Notes under the pieces: model-generated
What the model was told of the DNA's origin: nothing
Database searches by the model: none
The model's input: the letters and a program-made list of their open reading frames with translations, nothing else
Shown: piece by piece, positions 33,801 through 44,547 of the stretch
Layout: each line of letters opens with the position of its first letter
Position numbering within the stretch: position 1 is the stretch's first letter
Translations under genes and position numbers: made by a program
Assembly (NCBI GenBank): GCA_030407315.1
Contig: JALQPE010000676.1
Span: 1 to 61,316 of the forward strand
Origin: Asparagopsis taxiformis
Taxonomy: Eukaryota > Rhodophyta > Florideophyceae > Bonnemaisoniales > Bonnemaisoniaceae
Direction of reading: 5' to 3'
DNA length: 61,316 nucleotides

Positions 33801-35037
33801 TAACCCCTTCGTTGAGCATCTTCGTGATCTGCTCCTCGGCTATCGTACGTAAAGCCGGACCCTGACGATAGGGCATTGAACGTATGGGCCGCGTGCCCGG
33901 TTCGAGTTCGATTCGATGCTCCGTAGCATTGATTTCGCCGAGGCGTCCGCTCGTCCACATTGACGAATGTGTAGCTAGCATCTCGTTGATGCGCTTTCGT
34001 AAATCCTCGTCGTCGAGGTGCGACAAATCGATTGTCGACTGCCAATCCGTGGCGGGGTCGTTCCCCTTTTCGTTGACCAACGGGTCTGGCGTTTCGTCGC
34101 CCAACCCGTTCGTATTCGTCCGTGTCGTCGCGTCGACTAGCGGTAGGTTCAAGACCTTCGCGAGGGCTTCGCCGCCCTCACGCTTGAGTGGGACGATTCC
34201 CAGCGGGGAGCGTACCGCGTACGCAATCGTTGCGCCTTTCGGCAATTCGCGGTCCTTCTTCGTGAAGTTCGACACGATGATAGAGAACGTCTCTCTCGGT
34301 CCTACGTCGACCACTCCGTTGGCTATGCGCAGCCCATGCCGGAATTGCACCGACGCTTTCGGTTCGAGGAACACGAGTCCGGTCGCATCCGTCGTCACGT
34401 TGACGGTCCGTTGCGACATCGCCGGTACACGCGTGTACTTCGTCAGGCGAACCGAGAACGTTCGGCTCGGCCTATTCGAGGCCGCGTTACGCTCGCGGCA
34501 TTTCGGGGGCTCCACGTTTGGATTCGTCTCCTCCCCCTCCTCGTACGGAGTCGTCGTATCGCCCTCCGCGATAATGGGTATCGTATCCCCCCGATGGAGG
34601 TCGATTGTCTGCGCTCGACAGCGTATAGCATCGACATGCTTCGACATGAACGACGTGCCCATTATAACGGGGACAGCCAGCGTGTTGGCTACGAAGAATT
34701 TTACGCGGAACAGCGAGTTCCCCAGCCTGACACGAAGCAGGATGGCGCCTTCGATAGGCAAACGTCGCCCGTTGGCGTCTCCGAGCTTCGGCAGCTCTTC
34801 GTCACGTAGACAGCGGTCGACCCAGTCGTAGGGTAGTAAACTTGTTCGTATCAAGTTGTAGCCGCTGCACGTATCCATCGCGATGGTAATCGCCCTCATC
34901 ACGTTGAGGTCTAGTCCGATCGTTCCGGATACGATATAATGCTTCGACGCAAGTAGGCACGTATGCCCGTCGAGGACCAACGGTTCGGTCCTGACCGGCG
35001 CGCGGTCTACGTCTTCGCTAGCGGTTCGTCGCTTCAT
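30827..35037 (-). CDS. Pol of gypsy 2 (protease-RT-RNase H-integrase-chromodomain), one frame break
   Basis: ATG 35037 (MKRRTASEDV) is preferred over the upstream start of the open frame because the protein there is in another phase of gag-linked sequence, and it overlaps a TGA as ATGA. Protease motif MDTCSGYNLI. RT with CLVYLDDVIVFS. RNase H with FMIDTDAS. Integrase zinc region H-x-H...CVGC, core Asp (CIDILGP) and Asp (LISDNGKQF). The frame breaks at the AAAA (plus strand) of 31662-31665; one more base would join it to 31588-30827, which starts near the catalytic Glu (VERYNRT region) and ends in a chromodomain (LDFLVKWVGYRNPTWEPRRN). Chromodomain integrases guide insertion to particular chromatin. 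Confidence 0.9.
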
Positions 35038-35353
35038 CGTGTGAGCCCGTATGGCTTCTTTGCGTCGACACGCTTCGTATAAGCCGCGTGTTTGGCTTTC
35101 TCGCGCTCGGAAGCGTCGTGCTTCCGGGTAGCGCGTCTCGCTCGTCTGCGAGGCTTCCTCTTCGTGTGAGGTTCGTTCGTCCCGTCGGACTTCGTTTCTT
35201 CCCCCACGTCGGGTGTCGTGTGACTCGAGTTGGCCTTCGCGGCCGTGAGCTTTACGTAGCTCTCGTTCATCGGTGAGCCTGCGGAGGACCAATCATCGAC
35301 GTCGGTCGTCCCCCTTTTACGTAAGGGTTCAGGCGATGTGGGTGGCTCGTGAC

Positions 35354-37755
35354 CTACATCGCCTGGTCGTTTCCCGGCGCGGGGCCGTTCGACTCGTTGT
35401 CGTCGTGAGCCCACGAAGCTCGTTCGTCATCGTGACTCGTTTCCGCCTCGAGTGGCGTTTCGTCAGCGGAGGTCGTCACGTAGACTCCGCTGCGGCCATT
35501 ACGCTGGCCATTCCGTTCGTTCGCCCACGGGCGGGGGTCACGTCGGTCATTACGAAAATCGCCGCGGCGCCTGTCGAAGGGCCTTCCCCCGTCACGATTG
35601 GGGTTTCGGAGTATCGTAGGCGGCGTGCCGTACCTCCGCGGGGTCACGTTCCCTCGCTCGCCAGGTCGTTCCTGGTTACGTTTAGCCATTCGTTGGCGGA
35701 AGTACTCAGCCTGACGTGGGTTGCTCTTCACGTGGAAGAGGTAGTACTTGTACGCGAAAAAGATCCGTTGATCTGGCGTCAGACGCGGACACGTAAACGT
35801 CGAGTGGCCATCTTCGCGGCATGACCAACACGACAGCGTCCAGTAATCATTCGGGATTACGGAGTGCGCCAATTGCGTCTGCTCGCTCGTGAGCTTCGGC
35901 ACGTCCTCGCATGGACGGTTCAATCGAGCTTCGAGCTCGTCCGGCTTTTCGTTTGCCGTTTTCGTATCGTTGGGCGGCGGCCCGTTCGTGAAGAGGATCG
36001 CCTCCAAATTCTCGGCAACGTGAACCGCAGCGAGCGACACGTCGTCGTCGTCCCTCGCGGGGATGTTCAGGTTACCATCGTGGTAACTGGGCTCGTTAGC
36101 CCGTTCATTACGTAAGTACGCGGACTCATCGTAGTCCGCGAACTTCCTCGACTCGTGGTCGGAAATAGCCAACGTAGGCTTCACCGGAAACCGCACTTTC
36201 GGTTTCGCGGCTGACGCGACAGCTGCCGTACGTGCACGGAAGGTCGTTCCTTCGGCCGTCGCCAATCGTCTCACAACGGTGAGGTCGTTCCTCTCTCGTT
36301 CGGGGAGTGACCGGAGTCGTTCCGTCACTGCTGCCCGCGTCGAGGGCAGCAAACCACGTACGTAGTGGTGAACGAGGAGTCGATCCGTAAACACGTAGTT
36401 ACACGCCCGCGTGGCGGTGTCGAGTCTATCAGCGTACTGATTCTCGTCCTCGTTAGGACTCTGCGTGATCATCGTGACCTTTTCGTAGGCCTCCTGCAGC
36501 ACGTCGTCTTGCAGATATCGTTTGATCAACGCGTTGATTACGTGAGGCCACGAGAACCTCTTCGTCGGATCAGTCGTGATCACACCAGTCGTACACTGGG
36601 AATCGTAGAACCGTCGGGCGTCCCCGTCGAGGAAGAAGTGCAGCGCACGTACTGCCACTCCCTCGCACACTCCGAGTGTGCTGAACCCATCACGTATTTG
36701 GGCGAGGAATCCGAGTAACGTAATCGGATTCCGGCCGGAGAACGGCTTTAACGTAGGGAAAAGTCCCTCCAGCTCACGTTTGAGCTTATGTACGCTTTGA
36801 CTCTCGTTCACGTAGAGATGTTCACGTACATCGTTAAGTCGGTACATGCGGTACGACACCACGTTCGCAAATGCGTCGAGCATTGTCGTGTGCTCTGCCA
36901 ACGCGTGGCAAACGGGTCCGAGGGCGTTCCCTGGTAAGCGTACCGCGTCGGCACGTTCGTTTTCGTGGACTCGCGTGTCCGTCGTGCCGAACGTACCCAG
37001 CCACGGAATGTACGTCTCACGTGGCGGGGGAGCTCTCGTATCGAATTGCGCAGCACGTGCTGCGTCCGCCGACCGCGCGTGGTCTGGCGTATCGTTAAAA
37101 CGTAATTGCCTTCGTGGCGTCTCGTCGGGGTGGGCGATGGCTCGTTGCACTGTCGCCCCCCTTCGTACGTTGTCGGGGTCGTCGGACCGGGTGTTGGTGG
37201 GTATCCTCCCGGAACGGCCGGGGAGGATTGCGAGTTATAGGCGCGCGAGCCTTCGTAATTCGGATCGCTTCCGCTCGGCGGAGCGGAACGTCCGGCGACG
37301 ATTTCGTTGAATACTACGACAAACGAGTCGAGTCTTCCCTCCACGGCGGAGAGGCGGTTTCGTAAACCTTCGTTTTCCCGTTCGAGGGTCGCTGAGCGTT
37401 CACGTAACGCACGAGCTTCGCGCTCCGAGACTCCGAGTCTCTGCCTTACGGCTTCGTCGACGGCCGCGTCGCTCGCCCTTTCGATGTGACCTCGAAGGTC
37501 TTCGTACACTACACGTAGTGCCGTGGGAGTCACGTTCCCTTCGTTGAGCTGACCGCGCGTTGCGGGGTCCATACTCACGGACTCAAACGGGCTTACCGTA
37601 CGTGGTAGCTGGCCGATCGCCTCGATATCCGGCGGGATAGATCGATCAGTCGCGAAGATCGCTTCTGCTGACAAGGCCACGTCGGCTTCGGCGTCCGCTG
37701 ACGTTGGCAACGGTTGCCTGGGCGACGCGCTGGAATTCGACACAGCGTAATTCAT
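35354..37755 (-). CDS. Gag of gypsy 2 (frame-broken)
   Basis: ATG 37755 (MNYAVSNSSA). The N-terminal part has a Leu/Arg/Glu coiled coil (VSEREARALRERSATLEREN) followed by a Pro/Gly-rich linker. The frame changes at the C6 run 37156-37161 (plus strand); one extra base would continue it into 37150-35354, which carries the capsid-like domain (LFPTLKPFSGRNP, FLDGDARRFY) and a CCHC knuckle (CWSCREDGHSTFTC). The tail is Arg/Gly/Asn-rich. Near 35370 a further shift would connect it to a frame ending at TGA 35036-35034, exactly overlapping the pol ATG, so the true gag end may be 35034. Confidence 0.82.
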
Positions 37756-37835
37756 AGACCGTCGTCTGTAGCACGTAGCTTTTCGTTAACGTAAAAGAGC
37801 TCAACCTCGTTGGTTGTCGTTATGCTCGTAGCAAC

Positions 37836-37854
37836 TTCTAGGTCGAGAGACCAG
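37836..37854 (-). other. Primer-binding site of gypsy 2
   Basis: One base inside the 5' LTR the sense strand reads TGGTCTCTCGACC, beginning with the TGG expected from a tRNA CCA end. I cannot name the tRNA. Confidence 0.5.
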
Positions 37855-38513
37855 TGTGGAACCACGTTAGTTCTAGAAGTAGCTGGTACGAGCCACGGAC
37901 ACGCTGTCCTTAACGAAACGAAACGAGCAGTCCACCCGCTGGTGTTTTGACTGTATTGTTAGGTAGGAAGGTAGAGTGGTTAGCGAGTAGACACGAGCGT
38001 CACGACGCAACAATCCACGCGAGGATTACGTTAGCACACGAGGTGGTACGTCACCGGAGGCGCTCTCGACCAAGCCCGGAGGCACTACACGCAATCAGCC
38101 TTACGTGCGGCGATGGGTAGGGAGTACGCAGCTCGACGGAGACGAAGCCTCGTTAGGCAAAACGTAAACGTAAACGTAGAAGTCAGTCGTAGACTAGAGC
38201 CGTTGCTCGATCGTTATCTTGTCCCCTTTCCCTCCCGGCACGATGCCAATACCGATATAGCCACGATGGCATCGATTTACAGTGTAAACACTGCTCGTAA
38301 CGTCCCCGAATGGGAAAGGACCTTGTGGGTCACACGTAGGGACCCGTTGGTCCGTTGGCCGTTGCCAATACGTTCGTTGCACACGTGTGCAGGTTGCGCG
38401 CGCGCATGCGCCAGCAATGGTCGTGCATTGCTGTCGCCGGTCGTATCCGGCGAAATTCGAATTCCGCGGAAAACGTAAATATTTGCAATTTCGGAATTGC
38501 CACGTATACTACA
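37855..38513 (-). repeat. 5' LTR of gypsy 2
   Basis: A 659-bp LTR identical in appearance to 24849-25507. In the sense direction it is upstream of gag and carries the promoter. Its outer border interrupts the non-LTR ORF2 exactly at GTTCT (38514-38518). Confidence 0.96.
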
Positions 38514-40543
38514 GTTCTCATTGACTGGGCGTCTTTTGTGAGAATGATTACATCGTCGGCAAACACCACTATCCCAGTGGTCGCGTTAAAGTAGTTGTCA
38601 GTTGTGCCCAGGATGTAGTCTATGTAAGTGTCCATGTACATATTAAAAAGTGTCGTGCTCGGCGGATCTCCTTGCGGTACTCCTTTCGATATTATTTTGT
38701 CTTCTGGTCGGCATTCGTGGTCGTCCCTGCTTTTGATCTGCATCGGTTGCAGTAAATATGCGGTTTGTTTTGCCAGTTCTTGTGGGATGCGCTCCTCTAC
38801 TATCCGCATTAGGTTATCCCTTGGGACATTGTCATAAGCCTTCTTCAGGTCCAGGATGGCAGTGTATTTCATCCCCATTGCTCGCAGTTGTGATGTCCTC
38901 ATGATGGCGGTTTCCGTGCTCATCTCTGCTCTGAATCCCACTTGGGCCGGCCGAAACTCGTACTCTTCGCGTAATTGCGTGTCTATGGCTTTGTCAACGA
39001 TTTTCCTGAGCTGGGAGATTATCGATATTGGCCTGTAATTTGCAGGGTCTGCCATGTCCCCTTTCTTGTGTATTGGCACAACTATTGCCGTGCACCACTG
39101 CCTGGGCATGTGGCGAAGTTCTCCACACTTGCGCCATACCTCCGTAATTATCTTGCTCATCAGGTCTGGTGTTGTTTTAAGGGCTTCTACGAAAACCCCG
39201 TCAGCTCCTTCGCTTTTTCCGTTCGGCGTGTCACCGATTGCTTTCTTTATTCTCTGCTGCATCTGCTCGAGAGTCTTGAACTTTTGCAAATCGGGTATGT
39301 GTCCGACACCTTCCTCCGTTGCTATGTGCTTTAAGAATTTGTCCATGTCCAGGGCTCCCCTTGTTGTTTCGATTGCATTTGCATCTTTCTGGCGCTGTCT
39401 AGCCTGTTTGGCGAAAAGGGAGATTGCTTCCCGGGTCGGTAGGGCGGCTACTTGCTCCATCTCACTGGCTCTTCTTCGCATGCGTGTTTTGCGCACTTCT
39501 CTCTTGATTTCTTTGTCGACGGATCGGTATTGCTCCCATTTTTCAGTGTCTCCTGTACGCTGTGCATGTTTATACAGTTTTGATCTCAGTCTCGCCTTTC
39601 GTCTAAGGCTATTGGACCATCCTGGGTTTGGCGGTTTTCTAGTCCATCTCCTCCTTCTATTCCACGGTTGTAAGATTGTTTTAACCATTTTGTCAAGACA
39701 CTCTTCCAACTCTTTCGCACTTGCACACTCTTTCACATTTCTGGTCAACCTCGGCATTTCGGTTTCATACCATTGTCTCGCTTTGTCCAGAGTGTTTGGG
39801 TCTATTCTTCTTGCGTGGGATATCCTTCTTGGTCTGGCTTTCACTTCTATAGTTCCGCTCGTGTTGCGCAGTTCGGTCTTGATCGGTTCGTGGTCGCTCG
39901 TACCTCCCCATTTACCATGGCACACTATCGGTAGGGAGGTTTCCACGTTTCGTGCTACTACCAAGTCAATGATGCTCGGTGAGGCCCTTCTGGTTGGGGG
40001 CGGGAAGTGTGTTGGGGTGCTCGGAGCCCGTATTTTCCATCCCTTCTTCGTGGCCCATTTTCTCAGCGCCGAGCCCCTTCCATTACTTCTGATATCCCAT
40101 GCTGTGTTTCTCGCGTTCAGGTCACCGATGACTATTGTCCGCCCTGTCGTTCTCTGCGCAACGATGTCCATTATTTTGTGGACATTTTCTGCTATCTCTG
40201 ATGGAGATATGTATAGTCCGTATATATTTGTTGTTCCAACATTGACAATGACCATTTGGAATGTTTCTCCTGCTATGCATACTATCATTTTGTACCGGAT
40301 ATGCGGTGCTATTGCCACGGCAACTCCACCCCTTCTTCTGTTGATTTGGTTTGGCAGTTGGGCTGGTGCACATTCGCTGATCCACTGTGGGATCTTGTCG
40401 CTCGGGTGTTGTAGTGTTTCCGTGAGTACTGCTACGTCAACGTGTTCTTCCGTTATCCATTCACGTATCGGTCCTTCCTTGTTCATTATTCCACGTACGT
40501 TGTACGTTCCTAATGTTACGTTGTTTTTGGTTATTGCTGGCAT
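38514..40543 (-). CDS. ORF2 of the non-LTR element: endonuclease and reverse transcriptase (cut by gypsy 2)
   Basis: ATG 40543 overlaps the ORF1 stop by 13 nt. An exonuclease-endonuclease-phosphatase domain spans residues about 8-225 (TYNVRG, GDLNARNTAWD, SIIDLVV, SDHEPI), which nicks target DNA. RT spans about 390-675, with GADGVFVEAL, NYRPISI, DLKKAYDNV, KGVPQGDPPS and the catalytic FADDV. The frame runs into the gypsy 2 LTR at 38514; residues after DAQSMRT are LTR-encoded and not genuine. The natural continuation is at 24848 leftward. Endonuclease plus this RT fits the Jockey/I/Tad-like group of fungal LINEs; I cannot place it more precisely. Confidence 0.9.
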
Positions 40544-42923
40544 TGCAGGGGTTGGTTCGGCGTTCCAGTCTCCCCTCTATCTTGTGTCTCTATTGAGATA
40601 TCCATTGGCGTCATTTTTTCCTCTTGTCCTTTTCTCGTTTGCGCTTGTTCAAGCGGTGTCATCGCTGTGCCATTTCTATTCACGATTTCATCCGTGTTCA
40701 TTCCGGCCTTTGGGAACTTCTGTCCTTGTGTAGCCATCGTGGGGGAGCATGTGGTATCCACCGTGTCCATTGCCACTACTACATTTCTTGTCCTGTCAAG
40801 CTCCCTGTCTGCTGTATTGTTTTCAACGTTCTCATTGGCTTCTCCGGCCTCAGTGACACTGGCCGGTGTGCTGTTTTCGAGCTCTTTCATATTTTCTTCG
40901 GTCTTGTGGAGTGTGGTGCTGTACCAGCTCCTAGCCCATTCATTTGTGGTAGTGGCTATGCAGTGTTGCATCCGCCGCTTCAGCTGCATGAGATTTGCTC
41001 TCTTTCTATCTGTCTCGCAGCTTTGCTCTTTGTTTTTCTTAAGGGCGTTCCTCATTACATCAAACAATTCCCAAGTGTGGATATTGAGGAGCCTGAGGGT
41101 GTCCAGGAGCTCTTCTTTCTTACTAGCTGTGGTGAGTATCTCCAGCACTGATCCTCCAATGAATGATATCCCTAAGAGGGCTGCGCTGGGCACTGTGCGC
41201 TGAAGAAGTCTTCTGACTTGTCCTAGAGGGTCCCTTCTGATGTTCTTTACGTATACAGCCTCGATTTTCGGTGTCTTCCTGATGAGCATATTTGAGTCCC
41301 GGAGTGCTTTTATTGTTTCCTGGATCATTTCCCTCTTTTGCTGTGGTAGCTCTGCGATCGCGCGTTTTCTCGCGACTTCCACCCACGTTCTAGCTCCTTG
41401 GTTTTCTTTCCTTGGATCTTCCATTCCCCGTTCAGCGTCTCGGTTGGCTCTCGTGATGCCTGTTTGTTCAATTCGCTGCGTCACATTCTGTTTGATCTCT
41501 TCAGTTCTTGGTTCTTGTCCTGCTTGTTGCATTTGTTCCAGCTTGTTCTTGAGCCATCTGTTCTGGTCTACCAACTCGTTGATTTTGGCTTGGTGTTGTG
41601 CTTCCATTTTGTCTATTTTTTCCGTTAGCTGTTCTATCCTTTTCGCCATCTTGTAGAATTCTTCTGTTGGTAATGTGACCGCTTCTTGCCCTTGCGGACG
41701 CGCGGTGCTCGCTCCTTCTGCTTCTCGAGTGTTGTTGACTGTTCTTTGTGATGTTCCAGCTGTTTCGCTTGTGAGTGGCAGGGTTTTCTTCGGCGTTGGT
41801 GTTCTGCTAGCTCTCCTTCGTGCTTTATCGTATACACCGGTGCTCCGCCTGCGCGGTTTGTTCAGCGGCGTGACTCGTACTGGCGTCACTTTGTCTTCGA
41901 CATGCTGTGTTCGTCCCTTGTTCGGTGTATTTTGTGCCATTGGTTCGGGAATGCTTCTGGCAATCGTTCTCCAGTCTCCTCCCAGGCTGGCTCTCACGGT
42001 TGTGTTCACCGCTGTTCCAATGACAACTTTCCTGCAGTTGTTGCAGCGCATAGCGACCCGTGAACTGTGAGGTGGAGGAGCTGCAACCCTCCTGCCTGCT
42101 TACATGTCATGCACTGGATTCTACTTCCGTATTTCGTGAGGAGCTTGGCCATCTGTTTGGGACCGTCAAGTCCTTCAAGCCTCTCACGACTTTCTTCGAT
42201 CCATTTCTCGGCTTTCATCAGTGCTATCACTACAGTCGGGCTGTGCGTGTTCTTCTTCATGAGGTTCACTACTGCTACTCCCTTATATGCCTTGCTACAT
42301 GCTCTGCACCGCAGGCACGGCCCCCGGATTGGCTCTTCCTTGTTGAGCCCGTAAGGTCGTACTTGTCCCTGTTCTCTACAGTGTTCGCAAACGATGCTCG
42401 CGAGTGTATCGTTGTCTAGGCTCCGGGTGTGTATCGGTTGCACTGGCGTCTTCTCGGCTGCTTGTGGGTTCTTCTCAATCTCATCGGCTTCTTGCGCGTT
42501 TGCTTCGCGGTGTTCTGGGTGCGTTACCAGTCGATTATTTCCATCTGTGATGCCAGTTGGTGGTTCTCGGGCCGCCACACCAGCCGCTCCTGTACTTTCA
42601 CATCTTTCCGCGCTTGCCGATCGCTCGTTCTGCTTCTGCGTGCGCTGCAGATCGCGATTTACGCCGTCTTCTTCGTCGTCACCAAAGGTGCCGATCGTGC
42701 TTTGTGTCGATTCCCAGGGGCGCGCCTTGTTTGATCTCCCGGGCTTCCCGGGAGGTGTTTTCGTCTTCGGTATCTTATTGGCTGGCAGGAGTGCTGTGAC
42801 CGTTGTGGCCTTGTCTCCTTCGCCTATAACGATGCTTACAGGACCGTCGGCGTCGCGCATTGGACGTTTCCCGGATACCTGTGGGGCGGTCCCCGGGTCG
42901 GGAGGGACCGCCGGCGGTTTCAT
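40531..42923 (-). CDS. ORF1 of the non-LTR element: zinc-ribbon, coiled-coil, RNA-binding-like protein (one frame break)
   Basis: ATG 42923. The first segment (to 42006) has a disordered N-terminus, then CEHC...CLRC-x2-C and CMTC cysteine pairs. The second segment (42051-40531) begins with RCNNCRK. The two overlap in different frames; one more base in the CCC run at 42057-42059 (plus strand) joins them and pairs CMTC with CNNC as a four-Cys zinc ribbon. After a Thr/Pro/Arg-rich linker comes a coiled coil (EQLTEKIDKMEAQHQAKINE) and then an RRM-like region (AVYVKNIRRDPLGQ to FIGGSVLEIL). Many LINE ORF1 proteins have CCHC knuckles; paired zinc ribbons at the N-terminus are less usual. Likely a nucleic-acid chaperone packaging the element RNA. 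Confidence 0.82.
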
Positions 42924-42951
42924 AATGTTAGTTTTTTCGATATTTTTCAGC

Positions 42952-43031
42952 GGAAGCGTGGCCGAGTGGTCTAAGGCGCTAGTTTAAGGCACTAGTCTTT
43001 CGGGGCGTGAGTTCGAATCTCACCGCTTTCA
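42952..43031 (+). tRNA. tRNA-Leu (anticodon AAG)
   Basis: Acceptor stem GGAAGCG pairs with CGCTTTC (43024-43030) with one G-T wobble, with discriminator A at 43031. D-arm/A box TGGCCGAGTGGTC. Anticodon stem CTAGT/ACTAG enclosing TTAAGGC gives anticodon AAG. A long variable arm as in class II tRNAs. T-arm GTGAG-TTCGAAT-CTCAC with B box. No intron and no encoded CCA. Reads CTT/CTC leucine codons after A-to-I editing. It directly abuts the 5' end of a non-LTR retrotransposon on the opposite strand. Confidence 0.93.
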
Positions 43032-43042
43032 TCGGTTCAGAA

Positions 43043-43048
43043 TTTTTT
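43043..43048 (+). terminator. Pol III terminator of tRNA-Leu
   Basis: T6 run 12 nt after the tRNA end, followed by a second T5 run at 43053-43057, the usual Pol III stop. Confidence 0.75.
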
Positions 43049-43205
43049 GGAATTTTTCCCTACAGCATCGATCTCTGTAGACACACGGTCGTGAAGGCCA
43101 GTCACAGTACTGCAGCCTATGAGAGAATACGAATCATAAATCCCTAACTCTTTATACTGCTGAAGGCGTCACGTTACGTTACGAACGTATCAAGAACAAA
43201 ATGAT

Positions 43206-44153
43206 CTATACCACTTCAATTTCCACACCAGGAATCGGCGCGAATACTTGTTGTGCCCCGAGTGAAGTTGTGAACGTCACACCATTACTCAACATCCACG
43301 GAATGAAGAAATGCGGACGAACATTAACAGCTGGTCCAAATGGTAGTCCACATCCAGGACCAAACGATACAATACCAACCACAATCGGATTACCTGTTGC
43401 ATCGTACTGAAACACTGGACCTCCACTATCACCCTGGCAGGAATCGCAACCACCGAATGGATATCCAGTACACATCTGCAAGGTAGAATTTAATGTGCCT
43501 CCTTCAAATCTGTTACAAAGAGCAGCATTCACCACGGGCAAATCCACCTGTCGAAGTCGTTCATCATTCAGCTCAGGCGGCCCTTCAAATTGAACATCTC
43601 CGTATCCAGCCGCGCGTACAAAGCTTCTATCAGCCGGCAGCGTCGGGTTACCATTAATCATCATGAAACGTGTGTTAGGCGCCGAAGTTGCCAGTCGCAG
43701 AACGGCAATATCAAACTCCATTGAGGTTTCGGAATACTGTGGGTGGTTGATGGCTATATCAATGTCGATCATTGTTCCATCAAATTCAACTTGGGAAGCG
43801 CCAATGGCCGCCCGCCATGTCGTGTCGAATTCACAATGCGCAGCTGAAAGTACCCATCGTGAAGAGATGAGACTTCCAGTGCAACTAGTGGTGGCGGACA
43901 GAAGTGAAACGAGAACGTCGTTCAGACTGCGTGACGTTGTCAAGTCACCGCCGACGATGCGCGGCGTTTTTTCCAATTTATGTTTCACCGCGAGGGCGTA
44001 TTCGTCACTAATCTGACGCGACGTCAGTGGACTCCCTGGTACATCGATTTGCAATACGATTGGACATTGGGCACTGCGGCTAATTTCCGGCAGTGATGCC
44101 GCAGAAATGCCATTGATAATGAGTACAACAAGGAATGCTTGAATGAATGCCAT
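43206..44153 (-). CDS. Trypsin-like serine protease T2, intact
   Basis: Secreted S1 protease of 315 residues, single exon. Signal peptide at 1-18, propeptide with Cys30 (QCPIVL), activation at R65|IVGG. His106 (SAAHC), Asp148 (FDIAVL), Ser243 (GDSGGP) and pocket Asp237 are all present, so an active Arg/Lys-specific enzyme is predicted. The tail FAPIPGVEIEVV extends past the usual S1 end. A CACTATTTAACC element lies about 55 nt upstream. It is the first gene of the trypsin cluster and starts only about 170 bp beyond the tRNA. Confidence 0.93.
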   Translation of the reverse strand: MAFIQAFLVVLIINGISAASLPEISRSAQCPIVLQIDVPGSPLTSRQISDEYALAVKHKLEKTPRIVGGDLTTSRSLNDVLVSLLSATTSCTGSLISSRWVLSAAHCEFDTTWRAAIGASQVEFDGTMIDIDIAINHPQYSETSMEFDIAVLRLATSAPNTRFMMINGNPTLPADRSFVRAAGYGDVQFEGPPELNDERLRQVDLPVVNAALCNRFEGGTLNSTLQMCTGYPFGGCDSCQGDSGGPVFQYDATGNPIVVGIVSFGPGCGLPFGPAVNVRPHFFIPWMLSNGVTFTTSLGAQQVFAPIPGVEIEVV

Positions 44154-44206
44154 CGTGCTTGTGTTGAGAAAGCCTTCTAAAATGCAGGTGTGCGACTCTT
44201 CTCGTC

Positions 44207-44218
44207 GGTTAAATAGTG
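44207..44218 (-). promoter_or_regulatory. TATA-type promoter element of T2
   Basis: Sense strand CACTATTTAACC, 54-65 nt upstream of the T2 ATG; the same element precedes T5 and T6 at the same distance. Confidence 0.6.
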
Positions 44219-44547
44219 CGATGATTGCGGAAATTTAGTGAAGGATAGGATCGATAGTTATATTGCACATCTGTAATTGCTCCGTCCTGTGAATCTTGCA
44301 ACTCACGGCCCATTAATAGCAACGACTCATTTCAAGATAGTATTGTTATCACTTCCCGCTATCATCGCAGATTCACGTTGGAATGTTTCGTAATTCTAGA
44401 ATACAGTAGGATAATATGAAGTAGCGGCTCCCTAGCTTCATTGTGGCTATGTATAATCTACGAGCAAACTAAGCATGAGCAATATCTTAGCTTATCATTG
44501 ATTCGACTAATCAAAACGTGGCATCCCGTAGCATGCCCGAAAACAGG

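Larger units (their letters stand above)
24849..38513 (-). mobile_element. Ty3/gypsy chromovirus 2, complete, 13.7 kb, with antisense ORF
   Basis: Direct repeats 24849-25507 and 37855-38513 (659 bp each, no difference seen) are flanked by GTTCT (24844-24848 and 38514-38518). gag and pol lie on the minus strand. The 3' half, between pol and the 3' LTR, is unusually long (about 5.3 kb) and holds an ORF on the opposite strand plus 350-bp tandem repeats. The element is GC-rich and full of CG dinucleotides (ACG, CGT), unlike the host sequence around it. Identical LTRs mean a very recent insertion; frame breaks in its three ORFs all sit in short homopolymers and may be sequence errors. Confidence 0.96.
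38514..42951 (-). mobile_element. 5' part of a non-LTR (LINE-type) retrotransposon
   Basis: Two-ORF non-LTR element: ORF1 (nucleic-acid binding) and ORF2 (AP-like endonuclease plus RT). The 3' remainder lies at 24641-24848 and 23560-23963, separated by later LTR-element insertions, giving an original length near 5 kb. The 5' end is at or just inside position 42951, leaving at most 28 nt before the ORF1 ATG and directly abutting a tRNA-Leu gene. The short leader means either a 5'-truncated copy or an element with little 5' UTR. Confidence 0.9.

Noticed and set aside
39054..40733. Long plus-strand open frame of 559 codons
   Set aside because: It is the antisense shadow of the non-LTR ORF2, which has clear endonuclease and RT motifs; the plus frame is a hydrophobic, Ser/Leu-rich string without any motif.
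40531..42923. ORF1 as two separate genes
   Set aside because: The overlapping frames split a zinc-ribbon module and rejoin by one base in a CCC run, so one gene with a frame break is more likely.
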